This document shows, in pieces, positions 10,831 to 21,713 of a DNA stretch of 64,000 nt. A program made the position numbers and the translations under genes. Under the pieces are notes generated by a model, which searched no databases, was not told the origin of the DNA, and saw only the letters and a list, made by a program, of their open reading frames with translations. Each line of letters begins with the position of its first letter. Within the stretch, counting starts at the first letter, position 1. The DNA is from Parietichytrium sp. I65-24A. Its lineage: Eukaryota > Sar > Bigyra > Thraustochytrida > Thraustochytriidae. Location: the NCBI GenBank assembly GCA_012862575.1, contig BLSF01000064.1:124001-188000 (forward strand), given 5' to 3'.

Positions 10831-10877
10831 GGTTCTTGGGTTCTCGGGTTCTTGGGTTCTTGGTTCTCGAGTGGGTT
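10831..10877. repeat. 8-bp imperfect tandem repeat (GGTTCTYG)
   Basis: About five imperfect copies of an 8-bp unit GGTTCTTG/GGTTCTCG in the gap between the PIF1-like and LIM genes. No function inferred. Confidence 0.85.
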
Positions 10878-11273
10878 CTCAGTGTATGGTGTAGGGGTGA
10901 AATCGTGAATCTCTTCAAGGGGGCATGCGCTATTGGAACCTTTTGGCGCAAAAGTTTGTGTACTAATCAGAATTCGCTGATCTTTCCGAGTATGTGGCTC
11001 TGTCTCTGTTCCACGCATACATGTATATGTATATAGTTTTATGCGCTGATGACATTCACGAATTCAACTTTTTAAAGAATAATAAAGATAATGGAAGGGA
11101 CATGCCGTGAACGGAAAGGTGAAAAGGAAGCTGGAGGGAAGATGTGAAGAGGCCAGAGGGTGCGGAAAGGAATCGCGGTAAAACATATTTTTCATCCTAC
11201 AAACCAGATGTGATTCGCAGATTTTATAGAGGAGTCCACACTTTAGACGGCGGATAGTGGTCAACTTGGGAGG

Positions 11274-12047
11274 CTAGCTGCGTTTTTGAGTTTGGTGGCT
11301 GCCGTCATACACCTTGATGCAATCGACGCTGCAACAGAGCTTGCCATCAAAGGTGACAAAGTCAGCCTTCTCTCGGGGAGATGAGCCACACACGACGCAC
11401 TTGATACAACGCATGTGGTACACGCTGTCGCGCACGGTGATTCGGCTCTGCGAGTCGACTGGCTCTTCACAGATGCTACACACCTTTACATCCTTGGTTC
11501 TCAGGTTTTCCGCGATGTAACTCCGGCCCTTTCTGTCAAGCTCGGGTACGTCCTTTAGATTTCTACCTGGGCGGAAGACGTTCTCAGCATCCACGGTGTA
11601 GTCGCCTTCCCAAAACTTGTCGAGAAGCTCGATCTCCTCGTTGTCGTGCATACCTTCGAAGAATACCTCAGGCTTAAATTTTATCTCGCCCGCCTTTTTC
11701 AGGTTCTGGAGGATGCGATTGAGATTTGCAATCTGACCTTCCGTGAATTTAAACAAGTCTCCAAACGTGCACGAGGAGCCCTCCTTCGCACACCCTCTCA
11801 ACGCCGCTCGCGTGTTCTCCAAATCCCTCTTCAGTCCGCCAGCAAAGTTATACTTTTTCCTGTCGCTAAACTCGGATATTTTGGCCGCCATCATCTTTGG
11901 GTCGGTCGCGTCTGCTGCAGCTTTCTCGAAAGCGGCAATCCTATTCCTGAGCGCGCTAGGTTTCGGCTCCTCCATGTCTTCATCTTGGCTCTTTTGCGAG
12001 CCTGAACTCAGTGCTTTGCTCAACCTCGCAGAGAGCCGCTTCGCCAT
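11274..12047 (-). CDS. costars-domain and LIM-domain fusion protein
   Basis: Single-exon protein of 257 residues with ATG at 12047 in a purine-at-minus-3, G+4 context. The middle (about residues 85-155) matches the costars fold known from ABRACL and Dictyostelium costars: a FGDLF motif, a helix ending KKAGEI, and an F.GMHDNEEIELL motif equivalent to the LQGVHDDVDIILL signature. The C-terminus (about 190-250) is a single LIM zinc finger with CxxC, H..C, CxxC and later paired Cys ligands. Costars proteins modulate actin and SRF signalling, and LIM domains commonly target actin structures, so an actin-cytoskeletal adaptor is inferred. The N-terminal 60 residues are basic then acidic and unassigned. 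CT-rich DNA directly precedes the ATG on the opposite strand. Confidence 0.8.
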   Translation of the reverse strand: MAKRLSARLSKALSSGSQKSQDEDMEEPKPSALRNRIAAFEKAAADATDPKMMAAKISEFSDRKKYNFAGGLKRDLENTRAALRGCAKEGSSCTFGDLFKFTEGQIANLNRILQNLKKAGEIKFKPEVFFEGMHDNEEIELLDKFWEGDYTVDAENVFRPGRNLKDVPELDRKGRSYIAENLRTKDVKVCSICEEPVDSQSRITVRDSVYHMRCIKCVVCGSSPREKADFVTFDGKLCCSVDCIKVYDGSHQTQKRS

Positions 12048-12486
12048 GGTCGCGCTTCCCTCTCTCTTTCTGCGTGTGTCTCTCTCTCACTCCCTCTTGG
12101 ATGAAAAAGGTCTCGGCAGCTTGGCGAGCGTCCCACGTGCACGTCCTCGGTGCACAAGTAGGTGTGCACGCGACAATTGGCCCGATAAGAGTTGCTATAG
12201 CGAAAGGTAGTAGTGGCGAGTAATTATGTCACTGTGAGTTCGTTCGTCATGCGTTATTCAAGTTTCGCTCTGCCGTGCCCAGACAACTAGGAGAACAGAG
12301 CAAATTCAATGAGTTTCAATTCAATGAACATGAACAGAGATTTCAAAATTCAGATTGATGCCCGTTTAAAGATTCTAACTGATGTGAGAGCGAAGAAAAA
12401 GGTGGTGTTCGAATTGTTGTTTTCAGATGGTTGCAATGCAAGATATTGGAAGAACAGCTATGATGAACGCAGTGGAAGAGTTTTGC
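12048..12486. other. LIM gene 5' flank and P5CR 3' flank
   Basis: Contains a CT-rich tract (about 12055-12096, GA-rich on the LIM sense strand). Otherwise no feature is recognised. Confidence 0.5.
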
Positions 12487-13305
12487 TTAGATGTTGGATT
12501 TGCCGAGCTCGTCAGCACGGTTCTTGCAACTTGTGACAGCATTCATAACGGTCGCGCGGAATCCGCCGCGTTCGAGAGCCTCAACAGCGGTGATGGTAGT
12601 TCCTCCAGCGGAACAGACCTGGTCTTTCAAGACCCCTGGGTGCTCACCGGTTTCCAAAACCATCTGTGCTGCGCCCTTGACAGTCTGAGCTGCGAGCTGC
12701 ATGGCAACATCGCGGGTAAGTCCGGCGCGGACGCCACCATCTGCAAGAGCTTCGATGAGGATAAAGATGTAAGCTGGGCCAGATCCGGAAACTCCAGTGA
12801 CCGCGTTAAGATCCTTCTCCTGCACCTGGATGCCAAGTCCAACTGCGTTGAGGATTTTGCCTACAAAGTTGAGATCCTCTTTGGTTGCGTGCGTTCCAGC
12901 TACATAGCCGGATGCACTCTCACCAACGCTGCAAGGGGTGTTTGGCATAACGCGAACGACCTTGGCCTTCTCCGGAAGCTTTGACTCGATGCTCTGGATG
13001 GTCACTCCAGCGGCGATGGAAACAATGAGCTTGTTGCTTGTCACGTTTGCCTTGATATCGTCCAGAACAATTGGGATGATGTGCGGCTTGACGGACAAGA
13101 AGATGACATCACTCTTCTCCACAACCTCCTTGCTTGTTTCGTAAGCCACGGCGCCGAGCTCCGTTAGTCTCTTCCTGCTAGCCTCAGAGATGTCAGTTCC
13201 GCAGCAGTTCTTTGCTGGAACGATGCCAGCAGCCGAAATGCCCTTGATGAGCGCAGACGCCATCATGCCCGCTCCAATAAACCCGAGGACTGGACCTTCC
13301 GTCAT
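12487..13305 (-). CDS. P5CR: pyrroline-5-carboxylate reductase
   Basis: Single-exon protein of 272 residues, the usual length. It catalyses the NAD(P)H-dependent reduction of pyrroline-5-carboxylate to proline, the last step of proline synthesis. The N-terminal GFIGAGMMASAL is the dinucleotide-binding Rossmann loop. SVKPHIIP, IAAGVTI, RVMPNTPC and the GVSGSGPAYIF block are conserved family motifs, and the C-terminal DQVCSAGGTTITAVEALE is the P5CR signature. No targeting peptide is apparent, so a cytosolic location is likely. Start at ATG 13305, directly before the Rossmann fold. It is divergent from the F-box oxygenase gene, sharing a 1.2-kb intergenic region. Confidence 0.97.
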   Translation of the reverse strand: MTEGPVLGFIGAGMMASALIKGISAAGIVPAKNCCGTDISEASRKRLTELGAVAYETSKEVVEKSDVIFLSVKPHIIPIVLDDIKANVTSNKLIVSIAAGVTIQSIESKLPEKAKVVRVMPNTPCSVGESASGYVAGTHATKEDLNFVGKILNAVGLGIQVQEKDLNAVTGVSGSGPAYIFILIEALADGGVRAGLTRDVAMQLAAQTVKGAAQMVLETGEHPGVLKDQVCSAGGTTITAVEALERGGFRATVMNAVTSCKNRADELGKSNI

Positions 13306-14524
13306 TGTTCTCGCACTTTTCTCCTTCTTTTCACAACCTCCTGCGATGCTGCCTCCTTTGCAAACAAACGATCGTTCTTTCTTTCTGATGCTCTTGTAGC
13401 CTCAGGGACTCTGACTTGCTCCACCTTCGTCTCTCTTCCACGTTTTGGGCCTGCACGTCTGTGACAATCTTTCAACCAGAAACATCCAATCCAATCCATC
13501 ACAAGTGTCTTCCCACTTTCTCGCTAGTTCCCTCCTATTGCAGTCTTACCACCTCTGTAACCCACTGTAATAGCAGGGCTCTAGCGCCCTCAACGACATC
13601 CACTACGCCGCTATTGGTACCTCTATACCTCTCTGCGTAGAGGGCACTTAACGCGTGTGATAGACGCCAAGTAGGAGTGCGTGCCAGTAGGAGGATACCG
13701 GTTAGGTGGTCCTAGGCACAATTGTCTCCCAGTGGTCCTGGAGTGATCGTGGAGGCTTCGCGTAGGACCAGAGTAGGAGTGCCCACGTTGTCCTATGGTA
13801 GTCTTAACGACTCACTTGCACCGCGACGCAAGGTCTCAAACCGGATTTCGTCTGCAACATCACTGGCTGAGCGGAAGTCGGGGCTTCCAGATTCATCGAC
13901 GGACATCGCCGCCGGAATATTTCGTCCGCCTTTCTCCTTCCCTTTCCTCTGGTATCTCATGTACAGTCTCGTGGTCTTGTATCCTGCGCCACACCACTGG
14001 ACTCTGTGCCCGTGTTCTGGTATTTTTCATTGCGGAACGCAATCTAAGGTACGGTTTCCACCAAGGATACCAAGATATACAAAGGATTACCAAGGGCTAC
14101 TCTATGCTACCGGGTGCTAATGAACTGCTATGCAAGCCAGGTCTGGCTCCCGCAGAAATCTGCGAGGTGCAGAGCGTCCCAGGTGACCCAGGTGGCTTAT
14201 GCGTTACAATAATAGTAAATGATAGTGCTGGATCCAAGTGTTCATGCGCTTCTTTCGTTTTCGTGTGTGTGGTCGAGAAGAAAGAAAGAGCGAGCGAGGC
14301 GTCGGCTTCGCACATTATTGCGTTGTTGCGTGGGACGGGTCAACTACTGAGTGCGAGTACCGGACCCCAGCTTTGTGTTTGCACAATTGGAGCGCGTCGC
14401 TTGAGGGCAGAGGGATTGTAGACTGCAGAGTCTGCAGAGCCAGGTTGCAGGTTTCGTTTTCGTTCTGGAGGCAGAGGAGTTGGAACCAGCCCGGAAAGAG
14501 TGGGCGGGTTCCAAAATATAAACG
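13306..14524. other. divergent promoter region, P5CR / F-box oxygenase
   Basis: About 1.2 kb between two divergent genes. Open frames here (up to 208 codons at 13795-14421) have no recognisable motif. A TATAAA-like string sits at about 14516-14521, only a few bases from the ATG at 14525, too close to be a conventional TATA box for that start. A GGGCGGG string precedes it. Confidence 0.45.
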
Positions 14525-16099
14525 ATGTTATTGCTGCTTCCTTGCGGGGCCCTCAGCAACTGTGTGCAATGCCTCGATGCCGCGGACCTGCGCGCGCTGA
14601 GATCCACGTGCGTGGCACTTCGGTATGTGGCAGAAAAATTAGCGAGACTGGCATCGGCAAGGTATCACGTGGCAACATGGCCTGGTGAGCCCCGAAAGCA
14701 GCCGCTGGCAACTCCGTGCGAACGTTGGGCGGCACCAGCGCCGTTCGGGCAGGTGGAGTTGACAGTGCTTTGGCAATTAGCGGTCACGGACTCTAAGATG
14801 ACGTGCTGGAAGCGCGGGCTGGAGGCTGGGCCTGTGGTGTTGGATTCGTTGGTCGAACAGCTTTTGCCCCCCGAGTTTACACGTATTGTTGCGCAGATTT
14901 CAGCCAACGGAGTTGCTCGAAGCTGCGGGCCTGAACGCCGCGATTTGGCTTGTCGCATTCTGGGGTCCCGGCGGCCGCTGTACTTTGGGCCAGGCAAGCT
15001 TGCGAAACACAAGGTTCGTGCCTACCACCCCAATTTGGCAATTCGTTGTCTTCTAGCTCTGCAAACCGGCTGCGAAAAGACGGATGGCGGTGCAGATAGT
15101 TACGAAGACGACCCAGACGAAGATGTGGACGACGAAGATTCTAGTGAGGCTCCTGACACCGCATTTGCGCCATCTGAAAACGAACTCTTATACCTGGGAA
15201 TGGTTCTCAACGGGAGCGGCAGTGAAACATTTTACAACTTTAAGCAAGACTCGCTCAACGGCATCGTAAACGCCGTAGAGGATCAGTTCAAGTTTTGCAG
15301 CAAGCTCTTGCGGTTCTCGCCTTCTCCTGAGCTTGATCATGTTGGCATGGCAGAGACAGTGGCAGCAGCTTCAGGGAATCGGTGGATCACTCCTGATAAA
15401 GCTCGCGATCTGTACGTAAACGGATTTTGTGTGGTGGACGGATTCGTCCCGCAAGAGCTTGTCAACTCCGTTTACGTTGAGTGCTTGCGATTTGTGGATT
15501 TGACGGCCAAATTCTTGGCACTCCCGAAAGAGCAATTGGACAGGCTGAATGAACCTCCATATTTTTTCATGGCCCGTGGGGATCCGCCTTCGGCTAGAGG
15601 TGACTGCCTATTGTGGCTGAATAAGGAGTCGTCTCCGGGAAACCTGGAGCCTTTTAAAAGTGGTAGGTTCTTTTGAGATGACAATACTTCACATGCGGAG
15701 GATTCTAAGGCGTGCTTTATGTGTCTAGTTTTGTCTTTGAGCTGTAAATTATATGAAGAAGTGGCTGGGATTGTCAAGCTTCAAGGGGGGAAGGAAGCGC
15801 AAATGGCGTACTATCCGCATCGAGGCGAGGGATACCGCCGTCACCGCGACTCAACGCCGGATGATGGATCACTCGTTTCTGACAACAGAAGAATCACGGC
15901 CATATCTTACTGTAACCCTTTCTGGAATAGTGCCCATGGTGGGTGTCTCCGGTTGTGGCTGAGCCATCTTCCGCACCAGCCTGTGGTAGAGATAGAGCCT
16001 TTGCCTGGACGGCTCTTGCTCTTCATGTCCGGCCTCCTGGATCATGAAGTGCGGCCGAGCTTTCATCCTCGTGTGGCAATAACCAATTGGTTCTGGTGA
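14525..16099 (+). CDS. F-box / 2OG-Fe(II) prolyl 4-hydroxylase fusion (EGLN/PhyA-like)
   Basis: Two exons, 14525-15662 and 15729-16099, with a 66-nt intron (donor GTAGGT, acceptor TCTAG); the join keeps frame and gives 502 residues. Residues about 3-35 fit an F-box: LP.xxL, then LDAADL, then LRSTC and R. The catalytic C-terminus resembles EGLN/PHD hydroxylases and the Skp1 hydroxylase PhyA: YYP..GEGYRRHRDS with iron ligands His418 and Asp420, HGG(C)LR, EPLPGRLLLF, and DHEV with distal His485 followed by Arg494, the likely 2-oxoglutarate contact. The order and spacing match the family. Between them lie about 260 unassigned residues with an acidic stretch near 196-215. Known PHD enzymes hydroxylate prolines in HIF-alpha or Skp1 depending on oxygen. 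An F-box would bind Skp1, so a Skp1-directed hydroxylase is an attractive but untested inference. Confidence 0.8.
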
Positions 16100-16343
16100 G
16101 CGACGCTGTGCGACGCCCTTAGAATTGTATTATTTAAAAGAGAGTGTGACCTTCTATCAGAGAATGCTGTTCTCCTGTGCAAAATGTTGGACGAAAAACT
16201 GTAATTTTTGAATTAAAATGTATGAATAATAAAATAAATATGGGTGCAGAGCACGCTTGAGAAATAACGGAACAATGAGGAAACGAAACTTGAGAAGAGA
16301 AGGAAGTACTCTCCAGTTAAAGGAAAGGGGCTTTTCCTTGCCA

Positions 16344-17990
16344 TTAACGGCGTGGCTTCGCGTGAACGTATAGCCCGTCTGCTGGACCGAGCGTTCCAAT
16401 ATTGATGCTGATATCGAAAAGGCTTTTCTTCGATTTTGTCGGCTCTGCCAGAGAGAATTCAAAACGATGAAACAGAGCCGCAAGGATTAGTCGCGCCTCC
16501 ATCATGGCAAACGGTCGCCCGATGCAACTCCGAGGACCAAATGTGAACGGGCAGTATCGGTACGACTCTGGGTTGTACGCCTTGTAGTTGGCCCCAAACC
16601 AGTCTTCTTCGGGCAACCACTTTCGGTCTGGATTGAACGCCAGGTAATCGGGACCCCAAAGTTCTTCGTTGTGATGCAAGTTCCATGCTGGAACTACGAA
16701 AGGCTGTCCTTTCGTCACCTTTACTTTTGTTCCGTTAGGGCCTTCGATCTCATCGTCGAATTGAACTTCACGAAACGTGCCGTTCGGAACAGAAGGCGCT
16801 AAGCGGAGAGTCTCATTGATGCATTTTTTAATGGTGGCAAGATCCTCCAAGTCAGCTAGGGTTGGCTTTTCCTTGCTCATGAACATGTCCGCCTCGAATT
16901 GAACCTTCTCTTGCCAGCCTGGGTTCGTGACCACAAAGTAAATAAAGTGCGTCATCAGGTTTGCTGTCGTGTCGTGCCCCGCAAAGAGGAACGTGGACGC
17001 ATTGTCTCGCTTCACTTTGGAGTCCTCGGACACGTCTGAGATTCGGGCCATTAGCGGTCCGGAAACTGGACATCCTGTTTGTGGTGCGGCATCTGACGGT
17101 CCGACATGCACAGGGCAACCAGACTTGTCCTTCGAGCGCTCAACCACGCTGTTCGAGTAGCCGTGCACTACTCGTCGGGATTCGCTCCTGACTTTTGCAG
17201 CGTGGACCACGTCAGCAGAGAGCTTGAGAGAATTCTTGAACGCAAGTCGAAGGGGGGCGTTGGTCTCATCCATGTATGCTGGATCTTCTCCTAAGAGCGA
17301 GAGCTGCAGCTGAGCCATAGCTTCGTACAAGAGAAATTCATTAATTTCGACAGCTGCCTTACCGCCATCACACATCTTCATCAGTTTGTCATTGGCTGCA
17401 AATTCTGCGCGCGACTTGGAAATGTCGAAGATTTTCGATAGGCTTGCGACCGGCAAAAATGCCTCCGTGAGATGCTCTCTCTGCTGCTTCCAGGAATCGA
17501 TGTCACGGGTTGCGAGAACTCCGTCGCCGAGAAACGCAATTCCATACGCATGTGCTTTTCTGACGTGGGTGTGAGCCATTCGCTGAGCGTCTTTCGGGTT
17601 GCACATTACAATCATCGCGTCCAAATAAGGCATGCTGCCCTTTGGAACGATGGACGTTGGGAAAGCGATGTTCGTCCCTGCGCCACCTGACTTGACAGCC
17701 CAGTCATACCAAAATTCGTGCAAGCGCCCGGACACAGACGCCCGGCTCACTGCCAGCAGCGCTCCCTCCTTGCCGAGCTCATGCGCTGGACCGGGTAGCT
17801 CGCGAAGGATTCGTTGCTGCTCGGCATTCTCCGTGCGGTCTTCCAGCATGGACATGACATCCTGAAGTCGCATGGACTGCGCCTGGCCGTCTCCGGTGGC
17901 CGCACCCGCGCACTCATTCCGCCCCAGCGCGCCGCCATTCTCGTCCACGGCGCCGCACAGGTGCTGTTGCAAAGTCTGAACCCTTCGCAT
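16344..17990 (-). CDS. cytochrome P450
   Basis: Single-exon protein of 548 residues; the first in-frame ATG is at 17990 (a longer frame upstream begins at GTG). Microsomal-type P450 motifs are present: I-helix AGHDTT (about 337-342), K-helix ETLR (393-396), a PERF-like FNPDRK segment and the heme loop FTFGPRSCIG with thiolate Cys489. It is a monooxygenase of unknown substrate. Two features are unusual. There is no hydrophobic N-terminal anchor; the first 100 residues are polar. And an insertion before the I helix (about residues 280-315) carries two Cys-Pro dipeptides in GCPV contexts, resembling heme-regulatory motifs. It converges on the F-box oxygenase gene with a 244-bp gap that contains no feature. 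Confidence 0.95.
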   Translation of the reverse strand: MRRVQTLQQHLCGAVDENGGALGRNECAGAATGDGQAQSMRLQDVMSMLEDRTENAEQQRILRELPGPAHELGKEGALLAVSRASVSGRLHEFWYDWAVKSGGAGTNIAFPTSIVPKGSMPYLDAMIVMCNPKDAQRMAHTHVRKAHAYGIAFLGDGVLATRDIDSWKQQREHLTEAFLPVASLSKIFDISKSRAEFAANDKLMKMCDGGKAAVEINEFLLYEAMAQLQLSLLGEDPAYMDETNAPLRLAFKNSLKLSADVVHAAKVRSESRRVVHGYSNSVVERSKDKSGCPVHVGPSDAAPQTGCPVSGPLMARISDVSEDSKVKRDNASTFLFAGHDTTANLMTHFIYFVVTNPGWQEKVQFEADMFMSKEKPTLADLEDLATIKKCINETLRLAPSVPNGTFREVQFDDEIEGPNGTKVKVTKGQPFVVPAWNLHHNEELWGPDYLAFNPDRKWLPEEDWFGANYKAYNPESYRYCPFTFGPRSCIGRPFAMMEARLILAALFHRFEFSLAEPTKSKKSLFDISINIGTLGPADGLYVHAKPRR

Positions 17991-20900
17991 TTCCTTGGCT
18001 TGCTTCCCACGTTCCCTTAAGATCCCACGATCCCACGTGCGCCGCACGTTGACTATTTACCTGCTCAAATTCTAAAATTCAACGTTGACTTTGGCCCTCC
18101 AAGTCCACAGAGCCGCACGCACTGCTTCTCCAACTCTACCGCAAGTCCTCGGCGTGTCCACGTCTTCGCGACTGGGAGACAGCTTCACGGTTGCAACACT
18201 GAGTACTGTACCCGTACTCTCTGCCAGGACAGTACGCACTGCCAATGTCAGTACCTGTCAAAATCTGGATGACGACTCGTGACGAAACGCGCTCCGTTGC
18301 TCCACTGCGTTCCAAAGCAGGAAACTTTTTAAGTTGAGAAACGACAAGTCTTCCTCAACTGACAGTGAGTGAAGTTAGGGAATGTCATGAGCCTCGATGA
18401 TCCCGATGACCTGGCTCTGAGTTCCGGGTCTGTTTTAGTTGTTCACACATCAACAACGTCAACGTTGTTTTGTTTCCCCCAAGCCTTGGCCCACATCTCC
18501 ATCTCCGAACACAAAACAAAGCGTCCAAGTGAGCCTACGGAAGCAGTAGAGCTGGTTGACCTTTTGCAAGATTGGTTTGAGAGACAGCAGCTCTTTCAAC
18601 GTTTGACAACGACGATGATAAAGATAATCACAATGGCAGGCTTGATTGCGTTCGTCCCAGCTCTCTCTCTCTCTCTCTGGTTAACTTAGTTGATGTCTAT
18701 CTTTTCTTTCTTTTCGGATCCCGTAATCTGCGCAGCATGAGGGGAAATCGCGTGGATAGTCTAACGATGTGTTTGATTCTGTGTTTGCGCAAAATGATGC
18801 TCGAAGGCGGCTACCCGCTACTATATAATTAGTACTGCAGGTAGCTACTTGGTAATGGATCTTGATCTCGAAAGCTCGCTGACCCTAAAGTAGAGCCTAT
18901 TCTTACGACTGCAAAGGACTGCTTCATCGCGAGACTTGACTTTTCGGAAAAAGCTTGAAAGAGCAATTCCTTCCTTCCTTCCTTCCTTCTTCGAGCGATA
19001 GCCGTGCAATGCAATCGAAAGCGTTAGGATTCAATGATTTCTGCATTGATCAAGAGAACCGGCTCAGGTCGCGCGGAAGCGGCGCAAAAGCTACCCGAAG
19101 AGCGTGAAGAATGGCCAATGTTCTTGAGTATCAAGGTACTCGAGTACTACGTTCCTTTTTGCATTGTCAGTGTACCCGTTATGGCTCTGGCATTCGTGAA
19201 GCTGCCACGGTTAGAAGTATCTCGCTTTTTCAGAATTCAGAGCATGGAGAGGTACATTGCACAACTGCTCCACAGGCGCGGCACTTTTGCTCATGGCTGT
19301 TGTCGATCTACCGAAATCGTTTCACTGGCGAGCTGCTCCTGATGTCGATCACGCATCGATGACCAGTTTTACGTCTGAGGCCTTCGAATTAACATCGATA
19401 AACTTTCGTCGCTCGCTTTGTGTTAGTTTTTCTGAATTGGTCGACACCTCCCCATTTCAACTTTGGGTTCTTCCATCATCATCACTTTCTCCCCCAGTTA
19501 ACGTTCATCCTGCGAGTGTCAACGTAAGCCAAATAGTTATCCACAGTGGCAGGCAAGCTCTGTGCCAGGAAACTATCACAGCCAAGTAGTAGGTCAAGAA
19601 TGCCAAGAACCACGTCGGCGTTTCCGAACTGTCCACAAATGTGCGCCGACGTGAGCTCAAGATGTCTGCAATGGCACAGCCAAGTCGTAGCCAACCGGCA
19701 GAAAAATCACGAAAGGTTGCGCTTTTGCCGAATTGGGTGCGACGACGCACGCTCTATTATACAATAGCGAAGTCTCATTTCGTTCTCTTCACTCGTGCAC
19801 GTGCCACCGAGTCCTGGTAATCGAGATTGCAGGGTCCGTGGCAAGTGACTCCGAGATACGCACGATATAGTAGTTGCATCAAATTTGATGCGTATGGATT
19901 TTCCTTCCTAAAGCATATGTATAGACGGGAAAACATCACTCCGGCCTCGACTGACCGACACTGTTTTTAAGATCAAGATGGATGCTCTGCCCCTATCATT
20001 TTATGTCTGAGAACGACGCGATCCTTTCTTTTAAAACATACTCTGTTTTACAAGAATTTTGTGGACGGATAGTAGTTGATGGTCACATGCTTCGTAGGTC
20101 AAAACTGACTGTGAATCAGGGAGCGAGCAAACACTGTGAACTCGACCGCTGGCGTGATCGTGCTTTGGACAGCGTTCCTCACGTCGCCCGCCTCAAGCGA
20201 GCTAGTTGCAGCTCTGAGAGCTTCACCACCATTGCGTTGCTCAATCGGCGGCTACGCGTTTGCAAACGGACAGGTGGGGGGCGTACTACAAGAGCACAAG
20301 GCCCAAATCCGCACTGAAATAGTGGCGGAGTTCAGAATCCCACGCGATTCGAGGTCAGGCTCACGCACACTTCTTTTTGGCGTGTCGATCACTTACTGTC
20401 CTTCGCAATGTGCCTTCTGGCTGTGCCTTTGCTGTTGAGTACTGAGTATCGCATCCACGTGTGTATGAGTGAATACCTGAATTACTTAAAAGCCAAATTT
20501 CCTCAAATCAGTCTCGCTGTCCAAGTGCGTCCAAGTCGTAAGCTTTCCGAGGTTCACTTCGTGTACAGCAAGTAACTAAGAGGAAGTTTACTACTAGTAT
20601 TCCACGGAGATGGGCCGTGGCGTTGTCTCCGAAACGATCCAAGCGAATTCGACGTTTCCTACGTTTCCTCACCTTTCCTCATCTTCGTCAACTTCCTCGA
20701 CGTTTTTGAAGTGTTGGACTGTGTGACGCTTTCACGGCACGTATGGGATGTATGGGAAGGCCCATGTTTTCGGCTAGCAGTCCCCGCCGTTGCATCGACT
20801 GCAACCAACCTCTTTTATATTTTCTTTCTGGGGACGTTTTCGGTGTTTTCGGGCTCGGAACATCTCGGAACGCTTGGCAGACTTGGAGATACTTGGCTTG

Positions 20901-21713
20901 TGAACGGTCCAATGCGCACTGTCGTTTTCAAGACTCCAACACGCCGTCCGTGCCACTCCCGATTTTAAAGAGACAATCGGCGCGAGTATACTTCTAAATA
21001 AAATGTATCAGAACAAAAGTTCAGAGTGGATAGGTAAGCTAGCGGCGGAACGAAGGTCAGCGAGAGCTGAGAGTACCTGGAGTACGAAGTACTTGCAGTT
21101 AGTTGGAGGAAATCCTCTCATCGCTTGTTGCAACTAGGTGCCTAATGCTCCCTTTGCCAATGGCGGGTAATGGCGGCCAGCATTTGCTGTGAATAAAAGA
21201 GACTTTTCCAAATATTTCACAAACCTCCACATCTTCATCGAGCGACAGCCTCCACGCTCACTTAGCATAAATTGCGACTGCGTTGACACCTGCACGATAA
21301 CACGTATCAGACACCGACTCTTAACGGGTATATTAATGTACTGGTAACTGGCTCCTACGGTGCGGGCACGAGGTCTTACTGAATTCTGCAGCTCCCAGTC
21401 TCTAGCAGTCCCAGAGATCGCTCTATCAGGGCTATATGCGGGGTATACGTGGGCTGCACACTGTTACGATTTATTAAGCTTGGTCCTACCTCCTCACAGT
21501 CAGCAGGGCACCCACGAGAGATCCTTAGGATACCCTACCAGACCGGAGTACGTGAGCTGCGTAAGCAGCCATAGGAGCTTGATTTACAGAATCAGTAAGG
21601 AAGTGTGGAGACGGGGTAGGGTACCTTAGCGTTTCTGGGAGTCTGATTTCAAAAGTCAATTGAAGGAAGAGAAGACCAGACCCGGAACGCGGGAAGGCGA
21701 GTGCAGGCGCGGG
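17991..21713. other. largest gene-free region of the window
   Basis: About 3.7 kb of divergent intergenic DNA between the P450 and the SLC13-like transporter. No open frame over about 110 codons has recognisable features. I see no tRNA, rRNA or transposon signature. It holds short (TC)n (18661-18678) and (TTCC)n (18966-18989) runs and repeated GAGTAC hexamers near 18201, 19142, 20437, 21071 and 21080. A noncoding RNA or decayed gene cannot be excluded. Confidence 0.5.
18966..18989. repeat. (TTCC)n microsatellite
   Basis: Six tetranucleotide units in the P450/SLC13 intergenic region, reading (GGAA)n on the sense strand of the P450 gene. Confidence 0.9.

Larger units (their letters stand above)
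10604..11273. other. PIF1-like promoter region and LIM gene 3' flank
   Basis: No gene recognised. It contains a (TC)n run, a TTCTTGGG-like repeat and two GAGTAC hexamers (near 10632 and 10751). A short 3' UTR for the costars-LIM gene is expected just above 11274. Confidence 0.5.

Noticed and set aside
13795-14421. 208-codon + strand frame between P5CR and the F-box oxygenase
   Set aside because: It has no family features and lies in what looks like a promoter region; a shorter overlapping frame is equally unconvincing.
17991-21713. Possible transposon or viral remnant in the large gap
   Set aside because: No terminal repeats, integrase, transposase, reverse transcriptase or capsid-like coding sequence was recognised on either strand.
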